The translations under genes and the position numbers were made by a program. 64,000 nucleotides of DNA from the NCBI GenBank assembly GCA_019055375.1, contig JAHQIW010007401.1, positions 62,001 through 126,000 on the forward strand, read 5' to 3'. The stretch is from Parelaphostrongylus tenuis (Eukaryota > Nematoda > Chromadorea > Rhabditida > Metastrongylidae). This document shows, one piece after another, positions 37,701 through 49,133 of this stretch (positions are counted from its first letter, which is position 1; each line of letters starts with the position of its first letter). A model generated the notes under the pieces. That model had not been told where the DNA came from. It did not search any database and saw nothing but the letters and a program-made list of their open reading frames with translations.

Positions 37701-38153
37701 CGAACCTTCGCCGTGGAATTGAACCATCAGTAACCGATAGATCCACCAATGTGTGGATCAATGAGCATCTCTAACCACTGGACTGCTCCCTCTCTATTGC
37801 AAAGAAGATGCACCAAATATGTTCGCATATTAATTTGCGTCAAATTGCAGTTATTTAGGAACACGAACACTTATCGACAACCTCGACACAGGCCTTTCTG
37901 CCATCGCTATCACCGCAAAATATGGTGGTTTTGCTGACTGTTTTCGATCAGTGCTTCAAAATGAAGGCTTCTGGGCACTATACAGTGTGAGTGAAGAGTT
38001 TTTTTTAATATTGATTTTCATGTTGGTTGTCAGAATTAGCAATTTTAGGGTGTGGGAGCGTTGGCATTGGAATATTTACTACATTCGCTTTTGCATCAAG
38101 CAGTTCGGGCATGCTTTGACAGAGGCTCAGAGGTATGCACACGAAGATTTTGA
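34725..38153 (+). CDS. slc-25A46: SLC25A46-family mitochondrial carrier, 3' nine exons
   Basis: SLC25A46 proteins sit in the outer mitochondrial membrane and act in mitochondrial dynamics and lipid homeostasis rather than classical transport. Nine exons connect in phase: 34725-34860, 34922-35022, 35131-35187, 35269-35326, 35833-35903, 36439-36583, 36659-36794, 37859-37986 and 38049-38153. Diagnostic matches in order are RLAIAHPCMVLRRQCQV, HLTPFTLVPVM, FWKGSIGSCVLWGL, AMTPFFVSMFIETV, LAVPTVLYRTSHYII, LILFPIETIMHRMYIQ (carrier-type PxE motif), GTRTLIDNLDTG and LYSGVGALALEYLLHSLL. About 312 codons are covered. The N-terminal 100 or so residues of the family are missing: the first exon found is preceded by an acceptor and I could not locate the one before it. 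Intron 4 carries an inverted pair of hammerhead repeats. A donor-like GTATGC before the proposed stop leaves a slightly different 3' end possible. Confidence 0.9.
35413..35437 (-). ncRNA. Hammerhead motif, type 1 (truncated)
   Basis: Only the 3' half (part of stem II, CGAAA, CACGUGUA and UCGGGC) remains. The CUGANGA half is missing, so it cannot cleave by itself. Confidence 0.6.
35636..35678 (+). ncRNA. Hammerhead motif, type 1
   Basis: The plus strand reads GCCUGA, CUGACGAG, a stem II of GUC(U)/GGAC, CGAAA, CACGUAUA and UAGGGG. The core is intact. Stem III is weaker (ACAC/GUAU) and stem I is imperfect. Confidence 0.65.
36280..36395 (+). repeat. SINE-C copy
   Basis: It has a tRNA-like head (GCAGCGGTAGTGCAGTGGTT, A box; GCGCAGGTTCTACTTCCGCC, decayed B box) plus the tail GAGTTTGGCATATCACTTAG. 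It lies in intron 5 of slc-25A46. Confidence 0.65.
36905..37205. repeat. Palindromic SINE-C pair
   Basis: A minus-strand copy (36905-37012) and a plus-strand copy (37061-37205) form arms of about 100 bp around a 48-bp centre, including the tRNA-like heads (B-box versions GGGTTCTAGTCCCGCCTGA) and shared flanks (CCCATTTTGCACA and its complement). It lies in intron 7 of slc-25A46. Confidence 0.75.
37310..37790 (-). repeat. SINE-A copy, decayed and interrupted
   Basis: The 3' part (GATGCGCCATGCATTAGTTC) and the 5' part (around 37660-37790, with a head ending in CTAACCACTGG) are separated by about 240 bp of other sequence. Confidence 0.5.
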
Positions 38154-38300
38154 GAAAATTCATGGGCTATTCGATTCTTTCCTGTTCGTCTTGGGATAAT
38201 TTATACATCAAGGAGAGTGAATTTCTACTCGAAAGTAAAGCCGCATTCGGTATGAGTTGACATCAACTCATTTTTGTGACGCATATCTAACCGTATAAGA

Positions 38301-38604
38301 GCGCATGTGGCGCAGTGGTTAGAGGTGCTCTGCGTCGCACACGAGGTCATTGGTTCGATCTCGCGCTCATGGCTCACCAAGCCATACATCCCTCCGGGTT
38401 CGGTAAATTGGTACCAGACAGGTCTCAAACTTGTCTGGGAGGATAAGCAGCACTGACTCGGTTCAGCGGGAGGCCACCGCGATTCATTGTAAAAGCCAGA
38501 TATCTTTCAATCACCTCAAACGAAGTTAGAAATTGAAGTCGAATGCATGGCGCATCCCTCAGGGATTGATCATCGCCGAGAGCTATATCCTTTATCCTTT
38601 TTAT
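38301..38604 (+). repeat. SINE-A copy, full length
   Basis: It starts GCGCATGTGGCGCAGTGGTT with a B-box-like GGTTCGATCTCGCGC and ends with the CCGAGAGCTATATCCTTTAT tail. It lies 150 bp after the slc-25A46 stop. Confidence 0.88.
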
Positions 38605-39419
38605 CTAACAGTACAACTATTTTTCATTGGTCTTTTTATACTTAGTTTTTAGCTTATCCAACAAGGTTTTCTGGGCACCGAACATGAAGCCAGTTTGTCT
38701 CTCTTGTGGTGAAATTTGTTAGCCTTTCCGGATGGTGGGGGTCGTATGTGGCCTTCAAATTTGCAGAAGTCTTCTTCACTAGATGGAGCCTTTCAAATGG
38801 GATCTTGCTGATGATGTGAAAGCGAAATCTCGGCGATCTCAGGCACCTTTCTTGGTTTTTCAAAAGATTTTTATTTTGTTGGAACAGTTGAATCAAGACT
38901 GTGTCTCACACTTGGAGTGCTCTGTCTGCTTGACTAGGTTTTATGGACGACTTCTCGCTAAACTATAGTAATAGTCCTTCGATGACACAAGTCTCGGAAT
39001 TTCGAAAGCTATTTTTGATTTTGAGAAGGTCTTTGAGGCCCATCACAGGAGGAAAGGAGTACGTTTTGCACTCGAAGTTTTCTTCGCACATAAAAGTTGT
39101 ATGTGCATAGAAAGTGTGCTTGTAGAGAAAATATCTGGTACCAGCGTAATACTAGAAACCTAACGTTTCACAGGAAACGAAAAAACCCCTAAAAACGAAA
39201 AACGCGCCGCGTTTATATTGATCTCTAGCCATCCGAAAAGGGCTAAGTGTAAAAAAGGTATGTTCAGAACCTGCAAGTCATTACCGATAAAATCAAAGCT
39301 TTATTGTTTAATCGTGGTGATATTCAGATCCGTTGAAGTGAGCAGCATATTTTCTTCTTTTTTATGTTTAGAGACACATATTTCATACATGAAAAGGAAT
39401 TAACACACTTGATCTCATA

Positions 39420-39600
39420 CCTTTCGTTTCGAGTGTTTTCTTAAGACCACAGCTCAAATTTCAATATGCTTAGTAATCATTTTTGAGCCACGCATGTCAG
39501 TGGTCTGTCAAAGAGGGCTGACTTATAGAGCCCGATACACGTGTTTCGATCTTGCGATCTCGTCAGTTCGGGCAGTTATCCTTTCTCGTCTTCTGCTATC
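39420..39600 (-). repeat. PLE terminal-repeat copy, type 1
   Basis: It is nearly identical to 28690-28890, including the flank TTCGAGTGTTTTCTTAAGAC and the hammerhead at 39530-39573. Confidence 0.75.
39530..39573 (-). ncRNA. Hammerhead ribozyme motif, type 1 (stem I bulge)
   Basis: It has the same core as 28813-28855 but with one extra base in stem I (GCCCGAA before CUGACGAG). The other elements are intact. Confidence 0.8.
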
Positions 39601-39925
39601 TCGTTTTCGATGACGCAATGGTGATTTCTGCAGTATCAGTCATGTTTCAGCTACCACTTTTCTGTGGGAAATCCTGAAATCAAGTCTCGCTTCTTAATTA
39701 TTGGAAATACAGATTTAAACATATTTTGATTTGGAAGAAGTGAAGAAAAAGGTACAACAAAAGAAACGGATATTCTTTGTGCAATTGGGCTGGCAAAGAT
39801 TGATGTCAATTCATGGCGAGTGCAGGGAAAAATTTTGTACCAATCAGGGTTGGGACCCACGCATATTTAGGTTTCAGACTTTTAGACATATCAAAAGAGG
39901 TTCATAAGGTTTTCTTCCTTCACAG

Positions 39926-41774
39926 GTTCTTCGTTATGCCACACAAAGCAGCTTCAAAACTGTCACTGATCCTGTCGGTAAGATTTTAGAGGGCTGCTCT
40001 ACTCGTCTTGTTTGAATACTGGCAAAGATTTGTCTTTCTAGATCCAATTTCTGTTCCATTCGTAGGAACATCATCAGCGGCAGTTCCTGGTACATTTCCA
40101 CAATCACTTTCACCTGTACTGAGCCCAAGAAGGTAGGCGTATTAACGTCTATGTTGTACTCAGATTACAAATGTAAGTCTAGTGGGGGCTGCACAGGCTT
40201 ATGTCTTATGTGTTCTCGCATGCAGCTTTGTTTGAACAAGTCGATTTATCTAAGAATGTTGAGTGACATGCAATATTCGCTCTCGTGCTGCTGGTGAGCT
40301 CACGTTTAACCTATACCGGTGGTGTGTCCTGCCACAACACCACCGATGCTACCGCTTAGCCACCGCTGTTTTTTCGATACGAATCATCGAAGCTGTCGGC
40401 CTCAACCTCCAACGGGTTTACACTGGTAGACACATATCGGTATTAAACCCAGTCAACCTGATGGCCATCGGAAATGTATAGTCTATCAAAATTTCTTGTT
40501 TCTACTGAAAGCAGAGAAATTAAGATATCCAATGGTGTACACTTTCCAATAGCTGTCGGCGCAACTGCGTTCGATACCTAATTGTGTTTACCAGACCATA
40601 CCTGTTAGATCTTGGCTTCTGACAAGTTAAATGGTTTATATTAAGGAACAGTAGCAGCAAAGCAATGACCGTGGATATTGTAGGGTATCGAAATGATAGG
40701 AGTAATCTAAGAATTTTGCTAAAACGAAGAAAAAATACTGAGCAAATGGCGAAAGTCGGCGATTTCAGTTGTCCCAGAAGGGCTCGCGAAAAGCAATCTT
40801 ATCCGCTCATACATTGTCAAATAACGTTGGTTACATGGGTCATATATAACAAGATTTTACTACTCTTTCTGATACGTGATTGAGCTGATCGTTGTATGCT
40901 TGTTTGTCGATCTGAACAATGTTCTTCTGTGTTGTGCAGGCAACATTCATCACACACTCCTCCTCGTCGCGATCCCACAGAATTTCCCACATTTGGTGAA
41001 TCTATTTCACAATTAGATTCATCATATACAACATCGACACTTCCGTATCCTTTCCAGTCAAGTCGGCCAAACGCTTTTGGTAGTCCACCGAGGTGGGAAA
41101 GCTTCGAATTTCTGCTGTGTTTTATTTTTCAAATTATAGTTCAATTGCTTCTTGTGTTCTTTTTTTCGACAGGTTATGCGTGCATGTAGATAGTGACAGA
41201 GATGGAAACCTTCTCATGAATTCTACTCTTGATATAAGCTCGTGTGAGGTTGATTTCTTCTTCTCAAATGGAGGGTGACCTTTTGGTGAATTTGCCCTTC
41301 CTATGAACTGCTTAACTACTTATATGGGAGAGGTCATCGGTGTGCTGTTATGCACCATGAATAAGACACTGCTAAATCTTCTAGTATTCATAGTGTGTGA
41401 CAAAAAACACTGGGGCCTCTCCCATACAAGTGCTTGAGTGATTTTGAAGAAGGCGGAATAGCCGGATAGTTAGCCATAGTTTGTGAGGAAGAGACTAACT
41501 TCGTCCGAGCTTTATACAAAGGAGGATATTTCGTGAGATGGTTTTCAGTTTTAGCGCCAGGGTCCAGTGAGAGTTGGTTTTGATCTATAGTGACGAAATT
41601 CAAGTGTCAAGTGATTTACCAAGTTTCAGTTTTCATGTCTTCTATCTGGTAAATTATATTACAAATGACGGCAAAGAAGATCAGGGAAGTACTGAACGTT
41701 TTCAGGAGTATCGACCGGCCATTCCCATCAGATCTTTGAGATCTCAATTCCTACCAGCAAGGTTTGAGGTCTGA
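39926..41774 (+). CDS. Unrecognised gene, Ser/Pro-rich C-terminal exons
   Basis: Five exons join in consistent phase: 39926-39977, 40042-40132, 40940-41092, 41173-41248 and 41706-41774 (stop TGA). The encoded tail is rich in Ser, Pro and Thr (for example FVGTSSAAVPGTFPQSLSP and PRRDPTEFPTFGESISQLD) and ends EYRPAIPIRSLRSQFLPARF. All five acceptors end in AG after a pyrimidine stretch and every donor is GT. No family is recognised and no membrane segment is seen. Upstream exons are not identified; an open stretch near 39700-39840 reads like protein but could not be joined in phase. It sits 580 bp before the eIF3J start on the same strand. Confidence 0.55.
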
Positions 41775-42354
41775 GGCCTGAGGTTTTCCTAGAGCCCCGA
41801 ATAGGACTGCAGTAGGCTTATTGATAGTTTCATTGATATCTTATATTTTACAAGATCATATGTCGTTTGTATTGACTTTCAATGATTACTGATAGACTTT
41901 TCCAACTACATATTTTTTTATGACCTCTTGGTAGTTCGTATATTTTCTTGTCTCTAATGATGAGCTAGATAATTGTCATGATCGGTGTGTGCTTCTGTTT
42001 ATCCTTTGAGGACCACTGAATCCAGCAAAATGGGGGATAAAGTGGACTTGGTGTAGCTTCAAGTCTTCTATTGTTTTGTAGAATGTTCGTCATGTTTGAT
42101 TTCCTAAGACTATTGTCATTTTCGTCCTGCATTTATGTGTAGTTATAGAGAGTCAGTAGCAACGTAAACCATACGGTCCCTACTTCGTTTGTTTTCTGAT
42201 TAGAGAAAGTCAAGCTTCAATGGTTATCTTTAGATGTCTTAGTAGCGCGGAGTAGGATGAATGACAGGAAATTTTTCATATTTGAGGATTATCATCGATC
42301 TACCTAGAGAAACCCAACCTTATCTGTGGACTTGTGGACGTGATAGTGATACAA

Positions 42355-45300
42355 ATGGGCGATAACTGGGGTAAGGAGAAGTTCTTTAGTGCTTGGAATT
42401 CCTGCTCTTGAGAGAGTTTTTGTTTTAGATGATGATGATTTTGAACCAGAGGTTCAATCGTTGGCCCCACCACCACCTCCTGTCGTTGAGGCGGAACCCG
42501 TCCATCCTGACCCGCCTACTACGTTGAAACCGAAAAAGGTATGTAAATTTGCAGGTTCTCCTTGTCATTATTCATGATTAGAATTTATAGCAGGCGTTTC
42601 CTAACATGGAGAGCTTTTCCCGAGAATTATCAGCAGCTGAAAAAGAGGCGATAGTACGACAGCAGGACCTTGCGTTAACTATGGAGATGTTGGGCGGTAT
42701 GTAATATATATCATTCTATTATTGTGCAGAAAATTGTCTCATTTTAATCCTTGTATTCTGCAATTTTTTGATACATGGTGTACAGAGAAACCGATAACCG
42801 GCGATGAACGTCCATATAGCGATATCGTCACTAAAGAAGAATTCGAAGACTGGGGACTGAAGGTGAGTCCCATAGTTGCTATCGTGCTTGTCGAGTTTTT
42901 GACTCCTAATTGGCCGTGTCTGCTGTAGAACACGACCGAGGATATATATTTATTTCAAATAATATGAGATGGTAGCCCAGTGGCACAGTGGTCAAGGTAC
43001 TCTGCGCTATACACGCGACCATGCGATGATCGATGGTTTGGTCCCATGCTCACTCTCACCAGGCCTTCCATCTTTCTGGGGTCGGTGAGCTGGTATCAGA
43101 CTTGTCTGGGATAATAGCCGCACTGACTTGGTACATCGATGGCCATTACAAGTCATCGTAAACATCGGATGCATTAGATTGCCTCGAAAGATGCTAGGTG
43201 TGGACATATGAATTACGTTTCCGCAGGATTATCCAAGCCGAGAGCTCTCATCCTTCATGTGGTATGAGAGAAATAGGAAAATGAAATGAATGTTGTTGAG
43301 TGTGGTAATGCTAAGGAATCTCTCTAACGCAGCTATCTTTCGCTATGACAAGTCTTGACACTTTTTGGCACATTATTACTTGTCTTCACAGTACTTCTCT
43401 TTTCGATATGCGAATCCCAAAGCTTTAAAATTCAATCATTTCTTCGTCTTCTTCTTCAATGTCGTAGAATACTGGATGAGCGCGTCTCCTTGCAATTCGA
43501 GGATAGCCTGGCTATGGCGTTCCATGAGACGTTCGTTGTAGACCGCCGGGAAGTGTTGGCGAGTGGGGTTTTGCCCCACAGGGCGCCGCGACTAGCATTA
43601 CATCCACTCGGCTACGGCACCTTTGAGTAATTTCTAGTCCAAACACAGGAATTCTAAAGGCATAGGGTCTAAGTACAGTCTTACAGAAATACCGAGAGAG
43701 GTCATAAACAAGACTCATCATTCGTTGAATTTTTTTTTGTCCTGGTGTGTTACCCCCTATACGTCTGTGATCAATTTGTTATCGCTGGATGAAGCCATAA
43801 AGGACGAAGTTTTTGACGTTGCTCAATCCCTGAGGCATGCACCATGCATTCGTCTCCCTCTAGCATTGTTGGAGGTGGTCGAGTGTTTATCTGACCTTTA
43901 CAATGACTCGCGGTGGCCTACCTCTGTATCGAGATAGTGCTGCTGTACTCGTACTCAAGTCTGCTACCAGATCGCCGACTCCGGAAGGTTGGAAGGCTCG
44001 TTGGGCCATGGGAGCGGAGATCGAAGCATCGACCACGTGTACTTGTGCTACGCAGACACTTGTGACCACTGCGCCATATGCGCTCTTCTAATGATGCCAT
44101 CTGATCCACAATTGCTCAGTACATATTCCTTTGAGGCAGTCTGTATGGTTTTCAAAATAATCTTGCCTAGCATGTAGCATATTTAACCTCTCTGTCATCT
44201 GAAAGTTTCAGGTTGGTACATTTTTGGCAACACGTCATAAGGCGGCTCATTATGGTGATATGCTCAACAAACTTATTCAAACCGTAGCTGAAAAATGTAA
44301 GTCCATATTCCTGGCGCTTGTTTTACTTTATGTATTTATTTTCTATCTTTTTTAAATCATTCCTTTTACTTCGTCTCCTTGGCGTTCTATTTTATAAAAT
44401 AACTTAATCTCATTCACTTTAATGCACTTTGTGAATATTCAATAACTTGAAACACGATGCAGTAATATGCATACGACACTTATTCTACTTTACTCCGGCC
44501 AAGTGAGCCTTTGTTTTCCCGAGTTTTGTAAATAAGTGTCAAATGAAGCTCAGCCATACTCATTAGAAATCAAGATTCCTAGGCGGCGACATCAATTTTA
44601 CTCAGATCCGAGGATATTATGATGTTCGACTCGAGGAAACGAATAGAATGAAAAAGGGCAAGCGTAGTTGTTGGATTGTTTAGAAGAGAGCAAAATCCGA
44701 TAGATTATTCGGCATCTGTGCTTCGATGGATCTCGACCAGTTTGATTACCTTGCGGTGCTAAAATTTCGCTCTTTAAAGTTCGAAGCTTGATGTCAGTTC
44801 ATCTCCTTAGAAATTTTCTGAATAACTGAGTGAACTTGTTTTTGACATGCGACACAAATGATGTAGATATATTTATTGTATCCATATGATTGAAACCTGA
44901 ATATGGATGGATTCTCCAAGCTCTTCCATCCTACACTTGCGCCCATTAACGCGCTAGCTCGTCAATTTCACACGTGTTCCATATGGAGATTGATTTGGCT
45001 TGACGTGATATCTTATAGCCTATGTGGTGTTTTTTCTAACCCTTATGGGAGCATGGACCCAGCCTCCGCGTGTCTAACCTCCCAGCGTGCTGTGTCTAGC
45101 CAGAGCGTGCCATAGACGTAGCGCGATCCATTGTTAGTCACGACGCAACACGGGGGTGAGATACACAGGAGGTTGGGTCCATCATATCCGTGAAGGCTAA
45201 AGGATAGGAATTAATTCTTAATATAGCTTTTTTGCCATCAGTTTTTCGGCAGTTCACGTCCATATTTAGGGCCATATTATACTTCTTGACGGTCAAAGGT

Positions 45301-48300
45301 TCTTCTCTTTTACTAGCTATGAAGAGCGTAGTCGTTCGTGTGAAAGGAGTATAGATGAGAGTGCAGCGAAATCGAGTACTAAAAGTTATTTATTGGGTGG
45401 AGGACAATTTTTTTTTACACACAGGAGGTCGGAGAGGATTTATAAATGAGGGACAATATTAAGAATTTTCAAAAGATGCGTACTTGTCGTGCAAAAGTAT
45501 ACCTTTTTCATCTCTTCAACACTTGTTAGTAACCATAACTTATTCAGCTTTTGCCCATATCTGTTGTTCCTTCCGCCGAGACACTTTATTTTACTTGTTG
45601 ACGTTTGGCGCTAGAGGTCCCATTTGGTCATTGTCAGTGAGAAATCAATCTAAGAAGGAACTTTATCCGTTCCGCTGCCACCATCATTTACCCTCCTTCC
45701 AGTCGTCATGATCCAAAGTCATCTTATGGGATCATCTGATAGGAGAGAAACGTAGAGACAATCCCGAATTATTCTTCGTATTCGTTGCGTAATTTTGAGG
45801 GAATCTAAAAGAATTGTGGTCAAATGGAGAATGAGTTTTCCTTCCATCGTAATCATAGGTTGGAACAGATTGGTGACTTCGGTGGTGTAACGGTAAGCTC
45901 GCACCCCCACCATAATTGAAGCCTGGTTCAACTTTCTGTCGGAGGTCTAAACTTTTGCATATCCATTCAGCATCCTTTGGTTTCAGAGCAGATAAAAAGT
46001 GCGTTTAGATCACGCGCTTCAATGAAAGGCCGGTTGGGATGTGACTGAATGGGCGGAATGGAACAGATCTCTAATGACTGGTGAATGTGCGAAAATTAGA
46101 CATTATCGCCGAAGCACTAATGTAGTCTATTTTTCCTAAGTCTGCAATTCTACCCATATAAATTTCAAGTTTATAAACTGTATGATAAAGAAAATGGAAT
46201 AGATGGTTTGTCGTTCCTATTCTGTGAAGGGCAGTTTCATTATCGCCTTTGTCTACCTATGTTTCTTTTTCAGTAGAACCATCTGAAGTTCGGACAATGT
46301 CTAATTACCTGAAAACTCTTGCAGACTCAAGAAGATAACTGTTAAGGTATGCCTCTTTTTTCGGAAACCTGCTTGTGCTCTCTGGACAGTTTGTTGCTTT
46401 TCATGAGGAATGGAGTGCAAGGTTTATTCACATCTCTTTCTTGCAACGCCTGTGAGGCAATCGGTAGCGGAACAGCACCAGAAGAGTGACCCACGTTGTG
46501 CCTGCCACACAGGACCTTAATGCGTGTAGCGCTCATTGTGCCTCAAACTTGGGTTGTCAAACTTGCGTGAATACATGTAGCACAGTGAATTGAGGGTCTC
46601 TCAAACTTGTAATGGCCAATGCGATTCCGCATCCTTGCAGGATTAGCAATCTGATACAACACTTGTCTTTTAAAAGTTCTTCCCTGTGCGCAAATGCCGG
46701 CGACCGCCTTTGCTGAGGACCTGGAAAAGCTTTCGCAAGGCTTATCCGAAAGTCCTGTAGTTTTTGTCTTGACCATAGTTCCAGGATATCCGTCAATGAA
46801 TTAGAGTCCTCAAGCTTCACGAATTCCAAGACCTCTCAGTGGACGAGGGATGCAAGACGGCGTACCAAAAAAACTCCGCTAATCCGCGCAGTACATGCAG
46901 TCCAGTGGTTCCGATCTATAATTGAAGCAAAAGGTAAACGTCACGTCGAAGCAAGACATGTGCGTCTCATTGGCGAGGACTTGGCAAATCTTGTAGCTGT
47001 TTTTCTTCTCCTTAGTCATCAGAGTTCAGGGAGCCGGTAGCCGAGTGGTTAGTGGTGCTTGGCGAGGCGTTGGTCCCCTCCCCGAACAGTCTCCGGCAAT
47101 CATTAACGAAGAGCTCACAAGAGACGCAGCCTGGCTATCCTCGGAGTTTTTGAGAGCTGTCGACATGTATTCTATAACGTTCATGAATAAGGCAATTTCT
47201 CAATCAAACGATTAGCACGACGAGGCGGATTGAATGCTTGAATGTACAATGAAGTGAACTGTGATACGGATCAAGAAAAGTGACGAAGTTGTTAGAGTTA
47301 ACAATGGATTTGGGCAAGTATGTTTGAAGTAAATATCGCTTTTGGAGTGAACGCATGTGGCGCAGTGGTTAGAGGTGCCCTGTGTCGCACACGAACTCAC
47401 TGGTTCAATCTCGCGCTCATGGCTCACCAAGCCATCCATCCCTCCGGGGTCGGTAAATTGGTACAAGACAGGTCCCAGACTTATCTGGGAGGATAAGCAG
47501 CACTGACTCGGTTCAGCGGGAGGCCACCGCGAGTCATTGTAAAGGCCAGATGTGCATTCAGTCACCTCAAAGGAGGTTAAAAATTGAAGTCGAATACATG
47601 GCGCATCCTTGCGGGATTGATCAACGCCGAGAGCTTTATCCTTTATCCTTTATCGCTTTTGGCAACCCTTAACTACTAGTCGAAGGGTACCGTGGCCGAG
47701 CGGTTACGATGCTTGTCGCGGCGCTTGGGGCCAATACCACTCTTCCACCCCGTAACACTCTTGGCCGCCCACAGCGGGCGGATGCCTGTGGAGCGTCCCA
47801 GTCAGGATTATCCTCCATATTGCAAAAAACGTGCTCAACCAGTATCCTACGACGTCCATGAAGAACATTGTAAAGATGGATCAAATAAAGTAAAGCGCTA
47901 AATGTGACTACCAGTCAATTCAAGCTGTTTAAAGTGTCCCATAATCTCTTCAAATATAAATCGACGTCAATGTTAGACGCAACACGCGGGGGTTAGACGT
48001 CCTTGCTAAACGCAACACTCTGGACTTCAAAGACACGACGGGCTGGATCCATGGTCCCGAAAGTTATTTGTGCTGGTTAGTGTGTCCCATCTCCCCTTCA
48101 AATATGAACTGAAGCCAACTCACGTTGTCACATATAGGTCACGAGAATGTCTGCGGATACCTGTTGTTCGTTAGCCTTCGTAGGTGTGTGCCCAAATACT
48201 TATTCTTTCTGGCAAATTGTAATTTCAGTATTAATTATTCTTTCAGTCATTCCTATTTAATTATTTGAGGCATATTCTTTCTGGCAATTGTACTTTCTTA

Positions 48301-48582
48301 TTTACTGTTTGTTTCAGGCAAAGCCGGCTCCAGGCCAAAAGAAGGCACCAAAAGCAACATTGAAAGTAGGTAAGGGCAACAAAAAGGAAATGTTTGCGGA
48401 CTATGGCGGAGAAGGTTTGTGCGATCCAGTAGTTGTTTTTCGCCTTGTTGTATTATCATTCTATTTATATACTCGTTTAGTTGTTTGTTTGTTTGTTTTC
48501 TATATTTCCATCGCTCTTTTGTCTAAGATAAGTTGTTTAAGATGACTACGACGACTACGATGACAATGACGACTTTATGTGA
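42355..48582 (+). CDS. eif-3.J: Eukaryotic translation initiation factor 3 subunit J
   Basis: eIF3J is a loosely bound eIF3 subunit that contacts the 40S decoding centre and affects start-site recognition and recycling. Eight exons are seen: 42355-42370, 42429-42538, 42594-42696, 42786-42862, 44212-44296, 46274-46346, 48318-48414 and 48542-48582. The N-terminus MGDNWDDDDFEPE and the C-terminus KKEMFADYGG then DYDDYDDNDDFM are family hallmarks. The middle gives FSRELSAAEKEAIVRQQDL, YSDIVTKEEFEDWGL and FLATRHKAAHYGDMLNKLIQ. Exon 6 ends its normal frame in a TAA at 46336, while the following KITVK and exon 7 require the next frame. One missing A in the AA of 46329-46330 would restore about 200 residues in all. 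Introns 4, 5 and 6 are inflated by SINEs. The start is fixed by the WD/acidic N-terminus joined across a 58-bp intron. Confidence 0.92.
42973..43257 (+). repeat. SINE-A copy, diverged
   Basis: It has a recognisable head (CCAGTGGCACAGTGGTCAAG), the block TCTGGGGTCGGTGAGCTGGT and the tail CCGAGAGCTCTCATCCTTCA. It lies in intron 4 of eif-3.J. Confidence 0.65.
43465..43625 (-). repeat. SINE-B copy
   Basis: On the minus strand it begins with a tRNA-Leu/Ser-like head (GGTGCCGTAGCCGAGTGGAT). The block CCTGGCTATCCTCGAATTGC is shared with copies at 47.0, 56.8 and 60.6 kb. It lies in intron 4 of eif-3.J. Confidence 0.65.
43801..44094 (-). repeat. SINE-A copy, diverged
   Basis: A full-length but diverged minus-strand copy, from a head GAGCGCATATGGCGCAGTGG to the tail near 43801. 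It lies in intron 4 of eif-3.J. Confidence 0.75.
45038..45198. mobile_element. Short MITE with imperfect inverted ends
   Basis: The ends read roughly TTATGGGAGCATGGACCCAG and, inverted, CCTTCACGGATATGATGGACC. It has a related copy at 54746-54899 and a partial one near 47985-48070. No coding sequence. Confidence 0.55.
45870..45985 (+). repeat. SINE-C copy
   Basis: A tRNA-like head (GACTTCGGTGGTGTAACGGT) plus a tail close to AAACTTTTGCATATCCATTC. It lies in intron 5 of eif-3.J. Confidence 0.55.
47038..47160 (+). repeat. SINE-B copy
   Basis: It starts GGAGCCGGTAGCCGAGTGGT, a tRNA-Leu/Ser-like A box, and contains the family block GCCTGGCTATCCTCGGAGTT. It lies in intron 6 of eif-3.J. Confidence 0.65.
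47347..47660 (+). repeat. SINE-A copy, full length
   Basis: It runs from a head ACGCATGTGGCGCAGTGGTT through a B-box-like GGTTCAATCTCGCGC to the tail CCGAGAGCTTTATCCTTTAT. It lies in intron 6 of eif-3.J. Confidence 0.88.
47684..47840 (+). repeat. SINE-B copy
   Basis: It starts AGGGTACCGTGGCCGAGCGG, has a tRNA-like head and the block GTCCCAGTCAGGATTATCCT. It lies in intron 6 of eif-3.J. Confidence 0.6.
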
Positions 48583-49093
48583 TCTACGGTGTTTATTTGG
48601 ATCTGTTATACGATATTGTTGGAACTTTCATTCATTCATAAGAGTGTCTTCTGTTACAATATGACTGATTGAGAGTTTTATTGTTATTCGTTATTCTATT
48701 GTCCAATTGGCCGCTCTGATACGAGCAGCTGCCTGCGTCAAATCCGGTGAGGGAAACCCTCGAAATTTTGTTTGCATTCTTAATCGTCGTTATCTCCATG
48801 TGCCACAGTAAATCTTACTCCCATAAACTGTGTATTGCTACAGAGATCACCAAGGTTATGACCATGCTTTATCTGAAATAAGCAAATCCATCGAATTGGC
48901 TCTGCTCCTGGTTCCATTCAAAATCCTTGTCATACTCTTGATGTTTCGCTTTTGATGTAACAATTGGTTTATTTAGAGTAATCAACTGAGTTTCTGACTA
49001 TTAAGTGCATGTACGGTCCTAGAGACACGTAGGTTTGTTAATCGGATAGTTTAATTCTGTTGGTTTCTTAGCTACTTCCAATTGAAACAGTCT

Positions 49094-49105
49094 CAACACT
49101 TTCAG
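49094..49105 (+). promoter_or_regulatory. Candidate trans-splice acceptor before LSD1
   Basis: TCAACACTTTCAG ends 28 bases before the ATG at 49134 and matches the nematode acceptor consensus. A trans-spliced leader could be added here. Its use, and whether the leader is SL1 or SL2, cannot be read from the DNA. Confidence 0.4.
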
Positions 49106-49133
49106 TCCTACATCAGACACTGATTCTTCGAAA

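Noticed and set aside
38654..38896. 80-codon minus-strand frame after the carrier gene
   Set aside because: Partly protein-like, but no family match, no partner exon, and an overlapping plus-strand frame.
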